A stretch of DNA of 64,000 nucleotides from Diadema setosum (GCA_033980235.1 CM067066.1:26424476-26488475), one strand, 5' to 3'; shown: positions 1 through 15,100, counted from the stretch's first letter. Notes: a model not told the origin generated them from the sequence alone. Made by a program: numbers and translations.

Positions 1-1833
1 TGTGTTCGTGTGTCTTTTCTTCTTCTTTTTCTTTTCCAGTATCAAACCATCAATATATCTGTGCAATTTTCACACCTGCGATACATATCATATCGTCACA
101 TTTGATCGAAACAAAGGCAACAGACAGTGTATTTCGTCTCTACAATAGTAAGTTTTTTCCCGTAATCACTGAAAAAATAACAACCGTTCACTTTTTTTTT
201 TAATCCCCTTCGATTTAGGCTGATACTATGCGTCATCCTGAGAATAAAATTATGTGTTTTGTCATTTCGTGCCCAAACATGTCATGAGACGCAAATGTCT
301 TCACACTCACTTGTGAGGATTATGGGCCACTTTGAAAAAAAAATGTATTTTTATGATAATTTAAGGTTGTGAATTTGGACAGAAATGTGTCACTGTTACA
401 GTATAGTCGTGAGAAGCCTCTTGAGCCTAAGATATATGTATTCAAACCGGAGTGACAGTTGTTGGCTACCGTCCTCTTAACTTTGGCTACAAATCCGTAA
501 AGTAGTGTGAGATTTGCCGACCAGATGTGTTGGAAATCTCGCTAATGCCTCTTACATTCGCCACAAAGGATTGCGGAGATCATATGGATAATTGCGCAGT
601 TTGTCGACGAAGGATATAATAGCTCGTTTTCCTGAGCTTCCAGCTACTTCTCTGCGAATCGTCAATTTGTGTTTCCCCTAGAAAAAAAAAATCGCGAACC
701 GTCACGAGGATTTGCCGCAGATCTGACGCGAGAAAGTCCGGCTCGTGTTAATTGCAATGGCTGTTGTATAATTCAGTGGGGCTTCTCGCTTCCTGATCTT
801 GCGACGGTGTTGCAATCGATGGGCGAGGAGCACGGGGGGCCCCCGCTTGTAACACCGGCTTCGCCTCCACCTGCTCACCATTTCGCTTCCAAAGGAGTAC
901 CTCCCGCAACCAGGCCATGAATATCAACACTTAAGTTTTCCCGCGCGTTGGAATCTTTCGGGAAGTTCTCCAATTAATATAGCGAGAAACTGGATCAGAA
1001 CGGATCCTGTTCCGACAAGGAAAGGAGAATGAAATACTCTGTTTTGGTACAAGAACGCAAAAGAAGGGAAAAAAGGTTAAGGTGATTAGAGATAAGAAAG
1101 GAGGTTAAAGAGAGAGTGAGAGATTGAGGGAGAGTGAGCAAGGGAAAAAGCGCCACTGCTCATGTTTAAAGTCACTATCGGTGCACTGGGATGAACAGGG
1201 GTCTCCTGCTACTACACGCTTTCTCCCTGGACGGAGCCATCGATCTCTTGTAGTATCATTAAAACACTGTTACCATGGTTACTGACCTCCGGTCACCTCA
1301 CTTGACCCCTTTCCCTCGGATTACACGCAAGCGTGACCAACAACTACCACAACAACACCTATAAAATACGTACAATACAGGATACTGCTTGCAAATCACT
1401 GCTCCCCGTTGGCTATTCCCCGGGCGTTTCAGGCAGAGATCACTTACAAATGAAAGTCTCTTCTTTTTCCTTGCTCTGACACAGATTCTCCTTCGCGACA
1501 CCATCCCAACACTTGACTCCTGCTCCGCGCTGTCATATTTAATTAACGAGTACACATTTCCGTCAGTCGGTCCGTCCGTCCGTCTTCCCATCTCTGCCTT
1601 TTACAGCTCCTCAGGTACACACACAAACACACTCGCGAGTGTCTGTAGAAAAGCACAATTGAAGCGCTCTTAGGACAGCGACGGGAACTAAAAAAAAAAA
1701 AAAACATATATTTCACGTAGCGGGACAAGTGCTCCAAGTTCGATTACAAATCCACTCGAGTGCTGTTTTGTCTGTTTATAAGCGCGGTATCAACGTGTTA
1801 CACAAAGTCTGATTGATTGTTCATAGGGTTTCC
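1..1833 (-). other. 3' UTR and downstream flank of irx
   Basis: No coding signal is supported. On the minus strand no AATAAA occurs after the stop codon. An ATTAAA is present at 1543-1538, about 290 nt past the stop, and could serve polyadenylation. A GC-richer patch at 700-920 and a C/G-balanced block at 1190-1640 are unexplained. The true 3' end may lie beyond the window. Confidence 0.4.
1538..1543 (-). terminator. Candidate irx polyadenylation signal (ATTAAA)
   Basis: The minus strand reads ATTAAA, the commonest variant of AATAAA, about 290 nt after the irx stop codon. It is a short motif and could be chance. No AATAAA is present between it and the stop. Confidence 0.25.
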
Positions 1834-1942
1834 TCAGCACGTGAGTCGTTCCACTGATAGACCGATCGGCCGCCGGACCGGCTCCCGGTGAGAATCGGGC
1901 GAGCCTGCCGCCTCGGAGGGCCTCTCACTTCCAAGAACTGGC
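1834..1942 (-). CDS. irx: irx coding exon 8 (terminal, with stop)
   Basis: One base plus 36 codons: residues 558-593, then TGA at 1836-1834. It encodes [19 protein letters not shown] followed by [17 protein letters not shown]. The acceptor is a good polypyrimidine tract ending TTCCAG. The exon is GC-rich against an AT-rich background, and its frame joins exon 7 exactly. Little family similarity is visible here, so this exon rests on splice logic and composition. Confidence 0.8.
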
Positions 1943-4900
1943 CTGGAAGATGGAGAAGAAAACAAGGAACAAGTTGGTCAACTTGCAAGAAATTCAGTCT
2001 CAATACAAAGTTTCATAGGCTGTGTCTGACTGTCATCTAAATCAAATAAAACATGAACGTTTCATTTAAATTTTTGAAAGTAAAAAGAAAACAACAATGA
2101 AATTATAAAGTTTATGCGAGTTTCACTGTCACTTCGAAACACTAAGTATCCTACAAAGCATCAAAAGCTTAACACTGATTGAAAACTAAAAAATAATGCG
2201 ACAAGGCACCAATCAAAATGCATGATACACTCGATACAATGATATCACAGAATATTCATCACTTTGTTAAAAAAAATATAACAATGCTTCAACTCCATAA
2301 ATGCTAAGTCATCACAAGAAGACATTCATTTTCATTCACCTAAACAATACAAGAAGAATGACAGAAACTGTGTATAATTTCTTACTACATTATGCAACCT
2401 GGATCTGTCCTTGCCCTACTGTTGTTATGTCTTGTGCACTTGTAAGTAAAATAAAAATGGAATCGCTATTAGTTGTTCTCAGACACTCACCGTTTTTGTA
2501 CTGGCTTGAACGCTGTCCTGAAGGGTGGGTCATCGGATGCATGTGATGGTGAATGTTTGCTTTCATCTGCACGACAACAAAAAATAAATAAAAGAGAGAA
2601 AGCGTTAAGTTATTATGCTTGGGAAATAAAGACACGGATTACTGACATAAGTGGAGAAGTGCGTGTTGCCACAACACCAACAAACAAACAGTTGCGGGGG
2701 GGGGGGGGGAGCAACAAAGCAACAAAGCAACAAAATGGCGGCCTGCAATGAGTGGTTTTTTTTTTTCTTTCTCTCTGTACCAGGGATAGATTAAGTGAAG
2801 CAAAAATTCTCTATAGAGTACTGCCCTACATTTGGACATCATGTTACATTGTTTAGACGCAGTTGGTTTAAGCATGGTCCATGGTTTAAGAGACTCGGGA
2901 ATTTCAGAAAACTACGCCAGTCCAATGATAATTGCGAAAAGAAACGACAGGCAATATCTAATGAATAGTGCTTGGGGTGAATCAAGCAGGATTCTACAAA
3001 CGCGACGAATGGCAACTAATATCTCTCGCTTAAGGATGTGACCTCATTTTTTTTTCTTTTTCTGTAAAAGCAATGATTTAAGGCCACTGGTACTGAAGAA
3101 TAATATTGTTGGCAGTGGCGCTGGGAAGTAAGACACACTGTGCTTTTCGATTCTTCGGTGCCGTGGCTGCTAAGATTTTTCTCTCCTTTCTCCTTCTCTC
3201 CTCGATCTCTCTTTCTCTCTGCAAGAGTATCTATCTATTTATCTTTATCTATATCTCTTTCCCTCTCTCTCTCCGTCTATGTGTGTGTGTTTGTGTGTAC
3301 GTGTGTGACCAGTGTTAGCTTTGGGGAGCCCAGTAGCTATTTTGGCATGCAGCTAAGTAAAATACAGAACACGAGTCCGCCTGATGATCTCCAAACGAGA
3401 CGATTTGAGTTCCGATTGTGCGATTCGATCTCTCTTAATCGCTGCTCGCTGCTCTGGCGCAGTTGGGCAACTCTAGTTTCGTTGCCCGTACGCGTCGTAT
3501 ATAATAACGGAGAACAGGGCGTACTTGACATGGCTAATTACTGGGAATAAAACCCAGCCGTTTTCCAACGGGCGTAGATAGGAGAGAAGTATTAAGTTAG
3601 AAGTATGAGCGTCAGCCTGCGCCTTGAACGCTATCGACCGACAAGGGCCTAGTCTTGAAGCGAGTCGTTTGGATGTCTCGTTCGAAGAGGGTCTGCACGC
3701 AAGCTGATTTAATTCCAACGCTCACGCTACAGAGAAGTTAGCTAACTGCGGACATTGATACTGGAAATGGAATTAAAATGAGAGCAAACCTTCGTCGGGT
3801 CTTTTTTTTTTATTTGCCAGGTAAGGAGTGAAAAGTGTTGGAGGCGATTCATGTATAAACCGGCGGTATCTGTTACACGGACTAGGGCAATACGCAGACA
3901 AACTGCTAGCATTATAGCCGGAATATTGAATCTTCGACATCAAAATGCGCAAGGGGTAAAAACACTCGTGATCACTCGATCCACTGTGTTCGACAATAAT
4001 ATGATCAGTTACTGCCGAGATAAATGCTAATTTGAATAAATTAATATGTGATTCGCTCGGCGAGGATAAACATTTATTCTGCTAATTCCTCCGCGCTCCC
4101 CGCACCGCGGGCGCACTGGCCGTTTGATGCGTAACTCGAGACATTTTTCGCGGAGCATGAATATCGTTAGCCATCGAGGACAACTTGGCGATGAGGCGAG
4201 GAAGACCGTGGTCGCTGGTTTGACAAGGCGCTTGACAAGATAGCTGACACCGCGTTTTACAAACGGGTTTACTCACTTGGAAAACAAGGCGAATAAAGGC
4301 AACCTCACACGTCTATTTGGTCAATAAAAGTGAGGGGGGAAAAAGAAAGCGTGGAATGAAAAATTGTTGCGCCTTTGGGGATTTGGAAAACTAAGATGTC
4401 ACTTGTTCCCCTCAATCGCTGCATACTGAATACATCTTCTCACACAGTACCCGCTAAATTTCACGGCAAATTTGTCCAATAAAAGCCCCTCTCTGCAGCA
4501 CTCATGACTGACATTTCAATTAGTCTATCTCAAGCGGTAACATTACTTGTCCACTGTCGCTCACCTATGAACGCGAGAAACCCATGGTGAGAGCTGTATG
4601 AGTCGCCTTTGTCTTATTCACTCTATACACACAAATTTTTTTTACATTGTTGGAGATTCAGCTCAACATCAAGTCGTACCCGTCCCTTCCCAAACGTATG
4701 GTCAGTCTTTAAATTCCGAGGCTAGAATCTATTCTACGACGTCATTTGAGAACTAGAAGGGCGTTCATATAAAGACTATAAACTTCAGTCTCTTTATGGG
4801 GGGAAATATTAAGCCTTTTGAGTCTATACACCTTTACCTATCCACTCTTCTCTGTTCTTATCCTCAAGAGTGCTGTTCAATTTAAAGAATGAAAGGGATA

Positions 4901-7900
4901 GATACTGTTCGCATCCCTTTGACTTTAAAAATCATGATGATACGCTATTTTCACAGAACAGAAATATATTGATCTGTGATATCAAGAGTGATGTCCGACT
5001 CTCCCCAAGTTAAAGACTCTTCTGCTCCAAAACGAAGATATGATCCAGCCTAGAACAGAAAAAAAAAACCCTCGGTGCAAGGAAGCCGAAATAAGAACAC
5101 TATCCATATAAAGATGCGGTGTGGGATACTCAAAACGGAATTTCAGCTTTTCTTACATGATGAGATCGTTGTTTTCAGATGTGAATGGTGGTGGACTTTG
5201 GTCAGGAATACAAATGAAACGACATTAAAGTTGTAACATCTTTGCACGAAATGTAACGGGAAATATGATTGCGATATGAATGTGTGTTAAAAACACAACA
5301 AAAAAGTTAAAAAAATCTAACAATTCAGTGACTAACATCCACGCCCCATTCACACTCACAAATAAAGACAGAGTAGGGAAACATGTGTAGGCGGGTACTC
5401 ACTCTCTTTGTGGTGTTGGATGGATGCTAGAATGCCCGCCGATATCCCATTCTGGTGCACGGCAAACTCCTTGCTCATGGTGTAGCGGGCGTGGTGGGGT
5501 GTGGTAGCCAGGAGGGGAGCTTGGGCGCTGCTAACAACACATGTGGGTGCGCCTTGTCCTTGGGGATGAGGGTGATGGTGGGAGACACTGGCGGCTAGCG
5601 TCAGCTGAGGATGATGAAGGGGGAACCCAGGAGGAAGGGGAATGCCGTGCAATTGTCCGTTGACCCAGTGTCTCAGGGTGTTCATTGGGGAATCGTAGGG
5701 GCTAGCGAAGGCTAGCGGATGGCGTCCGTTCAGGCTGCCGTGAATGAGAGTCCTGGTCCGCTCGGGCGTCGACGACGTGGCGGTGTTGGCCAGGGACCAG
5801 ATCTTGGGCTTGTTCTGCGGCACAGAGTTCGAGGATTTCTCGTGGTCGCTGGGCTCGTCCTGGATGGGGCTGGCGCGGTCGTGACTGGGCGAGGCCGAGC
5901 CACAGACCCGGACGGGACTGGAGGGCCGGCTGAGCTGTAAACTGTCCGAACTATTGTCGCCAATGGTCGACTCGCGAGATGCACTGAGACGCAGAGGGTC
6001 CATGCCGTTCAGACCACTAAGACCGTGTCGATGACCAACACTTAGCAGCTCTCCACTTCTCCTCCTAAACTCATCGCTATTGTCTGAATCCTTGGTTCCT
6101 GTGGATACAAGATTTGGATACAAGATTAATATGTAGGCCTAGTCATAATTTCGTTGATGGATCGTCTTAAATGGTATTCTAATGTTGTTTGGAAATTGAG
6201 CTGTATGACTAAGTCCTTTTTGATTACATACTCATTAATTACATAAAACTCATTTGTATTTCATTACATCATTTTACAACAAACTTAATGTCCAAAATTC
6301 AGACGACCGAAAAGCTTCTCATTTTTCACATAATTATTATGGAGAAGTCGTTTGATGCTAACTCACCGGAATCCATCCGTTCGGCAATCGAATCGACGTC
6401 ACGTATGACCACGCCCAATCGGCCTGGCTCGTGCAACCTCATCCTCACTTCGTCATCGCGATGGTCGCGGTGATCGTCGTCCATGTCTTTTCCCAACAAC
6501 CGCGAGTCACCGTCCAGTTTGGTGTCCAAATCGTCGCCGTCCACGTCGACGTCGATGTCCCGCGCGTCGTCATCGTCGTCACCAACCGAGTCGCAGTCGT
6601 CCTTGTCTTCGGAGGTGCCATCCCCGCATCGGTTTCTCGGCGACCAGGTCATCTTGTTCTCTTTCTTCAACCTTCGCCTGGCGTTTGCAAACCACGTCGA
6701 AACCTTAATGGAGAAAAAGCGAGGTCACTGCATTTGTTGACTCCCAAAAATCCACATACTGTTGATTACATCTGGTTTTTCCATCCTATTGACTCCTCCA
6801 CTCCAACATTACGGCAATGATTTCTTCTTCTTCTTTTTTTTTTGCGCCAGAAATCTAATCACTTAACAATCTTAGCAGTTGTCATTTTGAAATGTTTTGT
6901 TAACATGGAATCCCATTTCCTTTGCTCATTTTTTTCCACTAATAAGTAATATTCATTTCTGGTCAGTTTTTTTTTTTTTCTGTTTGCGTCAGTTATCATT
7001 TTGATACTTTTCTGTATCAGTTTTGTGTTCTCAAGTCACAATGTGTGCTGTTGTGTCGACAATGCTCATCAACTCGTATTCCGTTGTGTTAGAATGGCGG
7101 GACAATATCTTTTTGCGGACATGCAATTTAATCCAACATCATTACTCGATACAATATCTTAGTAACCTTCAGTAAAGTAATTCAAACATTATTCTATTCC
7201 AATATTCATCATCCACAAGAGTATACCGTCATTTCTATATGCAAGCACGTTCCCGGTCACAGATGTATTTTGACATGAAGAAATTAATACTCGCTGTATA
7301 TGTCACGCCCGTTTATGCCTCAAATAAAAAAAAAAAATACAACAAATACAGAATCTGACACACGTGTTTCACTCTCCTCGACATCCAGTTGAACCCTTCC
7401 CTTTTTGTCCTCTAAGTTTACCTTAATTTATTCAGGCCTTAACAAATTGACGTGCTGTGATGACAAGGCTACATTAATTGAATGATGCCACTGACACAAC
7501 CGGGCGACGTTTTGCGCTCGGCTCAAATTAGAAATATAAAACAAAATAATACCCGTTTGTTTTCGGCCTTGGGTAACACTTGGCACAACCACGCCGTCTC
7601 TCGACAGAAAATGTCACGGATTTAATTATTTTCGGTTCCGCGCTCGATCATGAGCGAGATTAGCGTAACAAGTTCGCACTCTGGTCAATCAACGTAAATG
7701 TAAGCACTGATCGCATCCAATTATCAAATACACCATTATATTTGCACGCCTTTTAAAGCGTCAAAATAGCAGTATTGTTTGACTTTCTGCCCCCCCCCCC
7801 CCCATTTCTAGCCATTCCACAAATATTAACTTCATTATCATTCATAATCATGTACATTACAGAAGTATGTATTCATATGTCTACAGGACTTTTGTTAGTT

Positions 7901-9039
7901 ATCTTCATCTATTCCCCTCTTAAATGCCAGAGAAATTAATGATCATAAGGGAGAAGCAGTTAAATATAGTGCAGAAACCGAAAATGGTCATGCAGTTTTA
8001 GAAGCTTCTTTTTTTTTTTTAAGGCATAGTTGTTAACGCATCTTTGATTTACCATAAGGGAAAATGCTAAATGAATGTATGAATAAATAATTGTAATCAT
8101 CATCATCATCATCATCATCATCACCTTCGTCATCATCCTCATAATGACAATAGCACAAGACGATAGTATAATAACGACTGAAAACAACGGTCGGCGCTGC
8201 TCACCTGTGTTAGGGTCATCTTCGTTATGATAGCCAACATTATTTTCTCCCCTTTGGTCGGGTAGGGGTTCTTCCGGTGTTCGTACAACCACGCCTTCAA
8301 CGTCGACGTCGTTTCCCTCGTGGCGTTCTTTCTCCTGGCGCCGTTCAGGTCCATGCCATATCTTCATCCGACAAGAGAACATTTAGGAGAAAGAGAGAGA
8401 AATGGGGGGGGGGGGGGAAATGGAATGAAAAAAAAATGAAGCTCTTGTTGCACATGAGAAAGAGAGATATCTGACACAAAGTTCTACTGATGATTCACAG
8501 TTACACATTTTCAAGATGGTGTCGTTGGCCGATCTCCTCCCCTTCCGTTATTATCTCTTCCACATTCCTGCAGGGGTGTCAGCGGGAGGGGATCTGAGCG
8601 TGACTGTGTGTTGCGGGAGTCGGAGATATCGACAAGCATTCGCGGTAGAACATCGTCGCGTCTCAAGACAGAGAATGCTGTATACATGGGACCGACTGTT
8701 TGTTCGTCGATATCACTATAATACTGCGCTCTACGTAGTGGTATATAGAATCATGGCGTCACGAGCGGAGAGTAGAAACATGGCGTAACAAACGGAGATG
8801 ATGCCACAGTAAGATCTCAAAGTAGATATTATTTTGTGTTAAGAACGCATGTCGCGACAGTGCATGATGGTACAATATATTTTCGCAAGCCAAATAGAGC
8901 AGAAAATGTTCATGCACGCCCCAAAACTAAATAAGTGAAATCGCAGTATCATGCTGCCTTGACCTGATCATGGTCATCTTCCTCGTAACCCGAATGTAAT
9001 TTATACAGAACAAACTGTTCTAATAATGATAACAACAGC

Positions 9040-9075
<36 letters not shown>

Positions 9076-9096
9076 ATTATTGATAATAGTAATGAC

Positions 9097-9176
<80 letters not shown>

Positions 9177-12100
9177 TAATAATTAACAGTGCTTTTTCGC
9201 GCATAACACATAGTGCATCTGTCCCCTGAGCGCAAGAAAAGAAAAGATCATACAAGAATATACAATTCCAGTTACAATGATGGTACCGAGCTTCATGTTT
9301 GTTTACACTGAAAAAAAAGAGTGTTTTCAAAGCAGAATTTAATTTTCACTGTCAGGCTCATATTATGTTCGTCCTAAATCATCTGAGATTCTAATCTCCC
9401 TCTCTTTCTTTCTATAATGCGATTATATATATTTTCATACGTAAATATATACACAAAGAGATAAGATAGAGAGATGGATATTTGGCTATCTGTGTAAATT
9501 GTACGCCAGTCTGCAAATTCCCCGTAAAAATCGACATCCCAACTTTCTTACTAGTCCTTCCATTGTTTAGGAATACACAAACTTGCGAAATTACTCGTGT
9601 GAACACATTCAAATCTCGAGAGATGTATCAGGCGTCAGATTTTTCGGCCCCTCAAGTTAGCAAGTCTCTGCATCCTTCCTCTACCCTCTCTGGGTTCTCT
9701 CTCTCTCTCTCCCTCCATCCCTCCCCCTCTGTCTCTCCTTCACTCTCTCTTCCCATATATTCATCTATCTTTCCATCTAGGTATATCTATATATTTATCT
9801 GTATGTCTATCTATCCCTCCATCTACATGTATTTTTGTCATTATAATTATCTGCCTTTCACTCTCTCTTTCCATATATCTATCTTTCCATCTAGCTATAT
9901 CTATCTGTTATCTTATATTATATCATATTCATCTGTCTATCTATCTGTCCCTCCATCCATTAATATCTAAGTCTTGCCATCTCTATATGTACATATACAT
10001 ATTATATGTATCTTATTATCTCTATTTCTCTTCGTCTCTATCTCTTTTTTCCCAGTGCCTCAGCCTTTCTGCGCGATTCGTATGTAAATTGCTTACTCTG
10101 GTTACGGCATAACTCAATTTTGCGCAACGGCCATCTCAGGTCGTATCAATTAGACACAATATTTTCCTCGTACGTTCGATAAAGATAGCTATTTCATGAA
10201 TGGAAGGAAATAGCTTGGTTTCGTCCAAGAAAGAGTGACTTTTTTCCCAGCGAATGAAAAATGAGGACATTCTGATCAATGCCAGTCTGACGTTCGAATT
10301 TCGAGAGCCGGCTTTTGGGTTGCTACCCTGTTACAGAGTTTTGAGCGCCATTTATGAAGAGAAAGCGTCGTCGGAGTGATCTTATTCAGATGAGGACTGT
10401 GATAGCCTGTTTCGCACACCAGGCACTGATAATAATCCAAGCCAATATTGCACGAGAAATCGTTTATGGATTTTTGAGGAGGGGAGGAGTTCATTGGAAA
10501 GTGCGACCCCTGTTGAGAGCCTCTGAGAACGGAAATGAGGGAAAAAAAACATTTTTCCGCGCGAGTCACAAAATGTCGAGCACATGAATGTCCAAAAAGG
10601 AGAGATGTAGTCCCCGCTCCTTTTTAGAAAAAAAAAAGAGTACACGGACAAACTCGAATCTCATGCAGTGCAGACAAGCCCTCGTCATTATATTTTTCTC
10701 TCCAACGATGAATTTCATTTTGCGTATAATTGAGTTATGAGAGTACGAGATACTCAAGCATTTTATTCCCATGTATATATATATTTCTATTTTGTGTTCG
10801 TATACCAACAAGTCAAGAGGATATATCAAGATGATGCGAGGGGGCTTGCAAGAAGTGCATGTTTCATGACGCAAAGATGAAAGTACTTTTCCTCTGGCCC
10901 TCTTCCTCTTCGTGTTAGCTGTCGAAGAATGGAATGTTTCTGCGTGAGGAAACGTTCGCTAACTTGGTTGTACTTTCCGACTTCTCTGTACCTACTGCAC
11001 TTTTCCCGCCGCGCACCGCAGCGCACCGCTTCCAAAAAGCGCAATTGGAAGTTACGGAGATATATACATATTTTTTCCCTCTCTTTTTCCCGTGAGCTTA
11101 TCAAACACGAGAATGGAATCAAATTAATTTCTCTTCTTGGTACACCAGTCGTGGTGTATGATTGCAGAGAACAGGCCGCTAATTCGAGTGTAACACAAAG
11201 CTACTCAGTGGTTACTAGGCTGGTATTGGAGCCGGGGACGCAGGGAACGCAATGAAACAACATCGGTGGGATCAAAGCAATGCTCAAAAGCCTGCATACA
11301 CACAGGAAGAGTAAACCACCTTAGCCCTGCCATTCATGTCATTATGTACCCATTCAACGAGACCTTTTGTTGCAATTCCGAAAAAAAAAAAAGAAAGGAA
11401 AAAAAAAAAAGAACCGGATTGTGAAAGACAAAGATAGATGCAGAGAGATATAGAGGGGAAGGAAAACATTTAAAAAATGAACGCGGCATTGACTTTGCAT
11501 GCTTTCTTGTAATGTTACGTGGATGTTCCCAATTACGTCCAGATGACGGGATAAATGGAAACACTAAAAAGGGCGCGCCGCCATTTTTACGTGGAGTGCG
11601 TTCAAGTGCGCCGAACAAACACAGAGATCATTCTGGCGTTTATTTTCGGAAGGACTAAAAAAACTATTTCGGTGATGGTTTTGTTTATTCGCTTCATCTT
11701 TTTTTTTTCTTATTCCTCTTTCACCGGAAAAACAAAATGGTAGCGTTTTTTTTTTAAGTATTTGATGCCTGTTGAAGTATTCAATGCATCATCATGAGTA
11801 ATTGTGTATACCCGAATGCTTCCATAGGCCCAGGTGCACAACGTTTGTCGGGAGTGCAAACCTCAAAGGCAGTTCATCATCTAGCCCCACTGTGTCTCAA
11901 TGGTGACTGCCGAATTTTTTTTGGGTCGTCGGGTTTTTTTTTTTTTGTGTGTGTGACAGTTCATTTCAACTTTAGTTTTGTTTTTGTTGTTTCCTTGTTT
12001 TTGTTCACCGTCATCCTCCATGATTCTAATCCCGTCGCAATAAAGTATCGCCGTGACATTTGGGAGACAATCGCTTGCTTCCACATCGTGGTTTCAAATC

Positions 12101-15100
12101 CTGGCGCGGAATCATAGTTGTCAACATACAGTTTGGAATTTGATTGCATCGCCATTTTTTTTTTCTCCTCCTCTTCTTTCCCCCTCCATCTCCTCCACCG
12201 GTCAGAGGGGAGCCATTCTATCAAACTCGAACAACGAGTTCCAAGCAAGCTGTTTTAATCACGTCGACGGCAAATTAATTATAGTAGCAATAACATGAAG
12301 AACAGAAATGAAATTGTCGGGGTGACGTTTCGGAGAATAGAAATTATAGCCGACCTCAGCTTGCATAGATTTTTTTTTTTTTTTTTTTTAAATGGAGATG
12401 CACGTATTTTCCGATGACCCCTAACTCAACCTGTCATTGTAACTGGCGAGTCAGGGATGGGCCATGGACGCCGGGCATCTCGCTGATTCACCGCTCTCTT
12501 AGTCGATGATGCAGCCATGTTTATATTCTCATTAAATGCGCATTAATCTTACAACCACAGCGAGAGGGAATGGAGGGGGGGTGGGGGTGGGGGGAGGCCA
12601 ATGCCTACACATTGGGCAATCCCTATATGCCAATCGTAGAACGACGCAATAACAATTGTCCGCCCAGATAGAGATTAACAAAGTAAGAGGAGGAAAAAAA
12701 AAAGCGCGCGCTCTCGATCACACAACAAATTCAATTACACGTACACTGATCTCTATGTTGACCCTTACTCGGATTAGGCGCAGAGAATTAAATCATTAAC
12801 TACGAATCAGAATTACACGAGGAACTGATGAAAACTGATTTCCAATCGCTCTGTCTGCCTTTCACATGCTAATTGCTTTAAAATTGTTTCCACAAAAAAA
12901 AGGGAAAAAATGTCAATGCAGAGCGAACTCTAGGGCGCACTGTAGTTGACCGCTGCACGAGCGTGTAATTGTTATTGACAGGTCGAAGCTATAACAATCA
13001 ACCCGCTCGTATGGGGCTATTATAATGGTACGCTTCGATCAGTTGCGAGAGAAGAGCGTGTTGTGAAAAGTGCGAATATGCCATGTTTAACATTGAAAAA
13101 AAAATGAGAGAAGAATTACTAAAAAGAAAAAAAAAATCAAATCTCTTACACGTTGTCATATTGAGCATGTGCAAATGAGAAGAATATAGATGAAAAGAAT
13201 AATGAGGAATCATGATTATGAAGTTGACTCACCGATCGCCGTAGTACTGGTATGTGGCTGGGTCGTACGGGTAGCATGCTGCTTGCTGGGCCGCCAGGGC
13301 AGCGGCGTAACCTTCAGGCGTTCCCTTCAGATCTGCATACGCAGAATTCTGTCGAAGGGAGGAGGTGGAGCGAAAACACAGTTAAAGAAATTGCACTTAT
13401 TCTGTTAATATTACACTTAAAACATATATCAAACTAATGAAAAAAAAGTTGACTCAGTCACAGTGACCATGGCCGATTATGACGTCATCAACGCACAGGG
13501 GTTAAACTTCACCACAAATATATATCTGGCGAGCTGTGTGATCAACTCACAAACAATTTGGACATTCTCGACTCGACTCGTGTCGTTTGAATTTGACCAC
13601 ACAAAATGAAAAATGAATAAAATCTTTGAGTTGTTAAATCGATCTTACAAATCCTGGATAGACGCGGACATTACCAATTTTCACATCCACTTTTTTATAG
13701 TCACATCAGCGGATTCTCGCAAATAAATATTTCTATATTTTCGAAACCGTGTACATAATTCAGTCATCAGGTTCGTGTACTTTCCATGAAAAGACAATCA
13801 TAATTGATCGTTATCCCTCCTAACTTCCGACAAAGAAGAAGAAGGGGGAAAAATAAGAAGATAGGAGCAGGTAGGCCTACTTAATAGCAAGTAGACTTAT
13901 ATTGGAAGAAGGGAGTCTAGAGGGAGAGATGTGGGGAGAGAGAGAGAGAGAAGGAGCAAAGATACGACTGATTATACGTTTAAATGCACTATACCAAACT
14001 TGCGGACATGATCATAAGCAAGATAATTATATGAAATTTCGTTGCATCGAAAACTTGTTAGATATCAACGTGCAAATCAATATCAAAAGTGAAATGGCAT
14101 CAGGGCAGCCAGGAAAAAAAAAATGGTTGCAGCTACACTTTATGTTTAGTTATATAGGCCTATGTATGAAACAATATAACATAAAAAAAAAATCTGTTTT
14201 ATTTTTTAGATTGAGTAACAATTGTATCGGGTTTTATGGATATTTCTGTGTAAGTTTGCACGTGATTATGTGAATCTTTAAAAGATTTCAAACGAAGTGA
14301 AACTCGCTTGAAAAGTTTGATTCCAGTTGTATATCATTTTGTCAACTTAACATATTTATTGTATAATTATTATTATTAGATCTATTTAATGTATGTGTGT
14401 TTGTGGGGGGGGGGGGTACCGTCTATCTACGCCCCCCATCGACACACACTCTCATGTAAATGATACAGTAACTGTTGGTTTTATTATTACCTGTGTGTTT
14501 GTTTGTGTTTCTTTTCATAATATTTCAACTACTCTAATGCAGTTGGTGAGTGTTGACTAAGCAAACAAAAGACAACTCGGTTTAGTCTTTGACCTTTCTA
14601 AAAGCTGTCATGAGAGGCGAAAAATAGAAGAAAAAAGCTGACAGAAAAAGCATCACGATGCTGAATGGAAAAGCAGGTCCCTAAAAGGAAAATAACGACC
14701 AATTTCTCGTCGCATGGCGTGTCTACAAGATCTCTTCGATGTTACTTGAATAGCTTACAGAATCGTGATATTTCGAGCGCTCTTTTTAACCATCGCATCT
14801 CGCATTCAAACCAAACACAATTCTTCGGTCCAACAAATTTCTCGCGACAAAAAAAGATATTGATTGGGAGAAAAAGGTGGAAAATTAACTCTTCAGCTTT
14901 TTGGAATCACTCCACTTTGGTGCACAACAACGACAAAGAGAATGGGTTATGCCATAGTATTTGTTGTTGGTCGTTTTTCATGTCTTTGGAATAAATAAGT
15001 GACATTTCAGCTATTTTAGGCATTCATTGAAAATGTCAAAGGGGGCAGCATAATAATAAGTAATGTCTCATTATTACTCGGGAGTGTTTCACGTGGGTGG

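Larger units (their letters stand above)
8362..13232 (-). other. irx intron 3
   Basis: 4871 bp. It contains a G14 run, a large AAC/AAT trinucleotide block (9038-9183), CT and TATC-type repeats (9695-9985), T-tracts and low-complexity stretches. A unique-looking, GC-moderate stretch at 12420-12560 could be regulatory. No exon recognised. Confidence 0.85.

Noticed and set aside
669..920. 83-codon ORF downstream of irx
   Set aside because: Lies in the presumed 3' UTR or flank, composition-driven, no family features.
5719..5984. ORFs on the plus strand and in a shifted minus frame over irx exon 6
   Set aside because: Shadows of the GC-rich irx coding exon.
9001..9330. Ile-, Val- and Thr-rich ORFs on both strands
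   Set aside because: They are translations of the AAC/AAT microsatellite inside irx intron 3.
12095..12112. tRNA B-box-like GGTTTCAAATCC
   Set aside because: A single short match with no A-box partner or repeat body.
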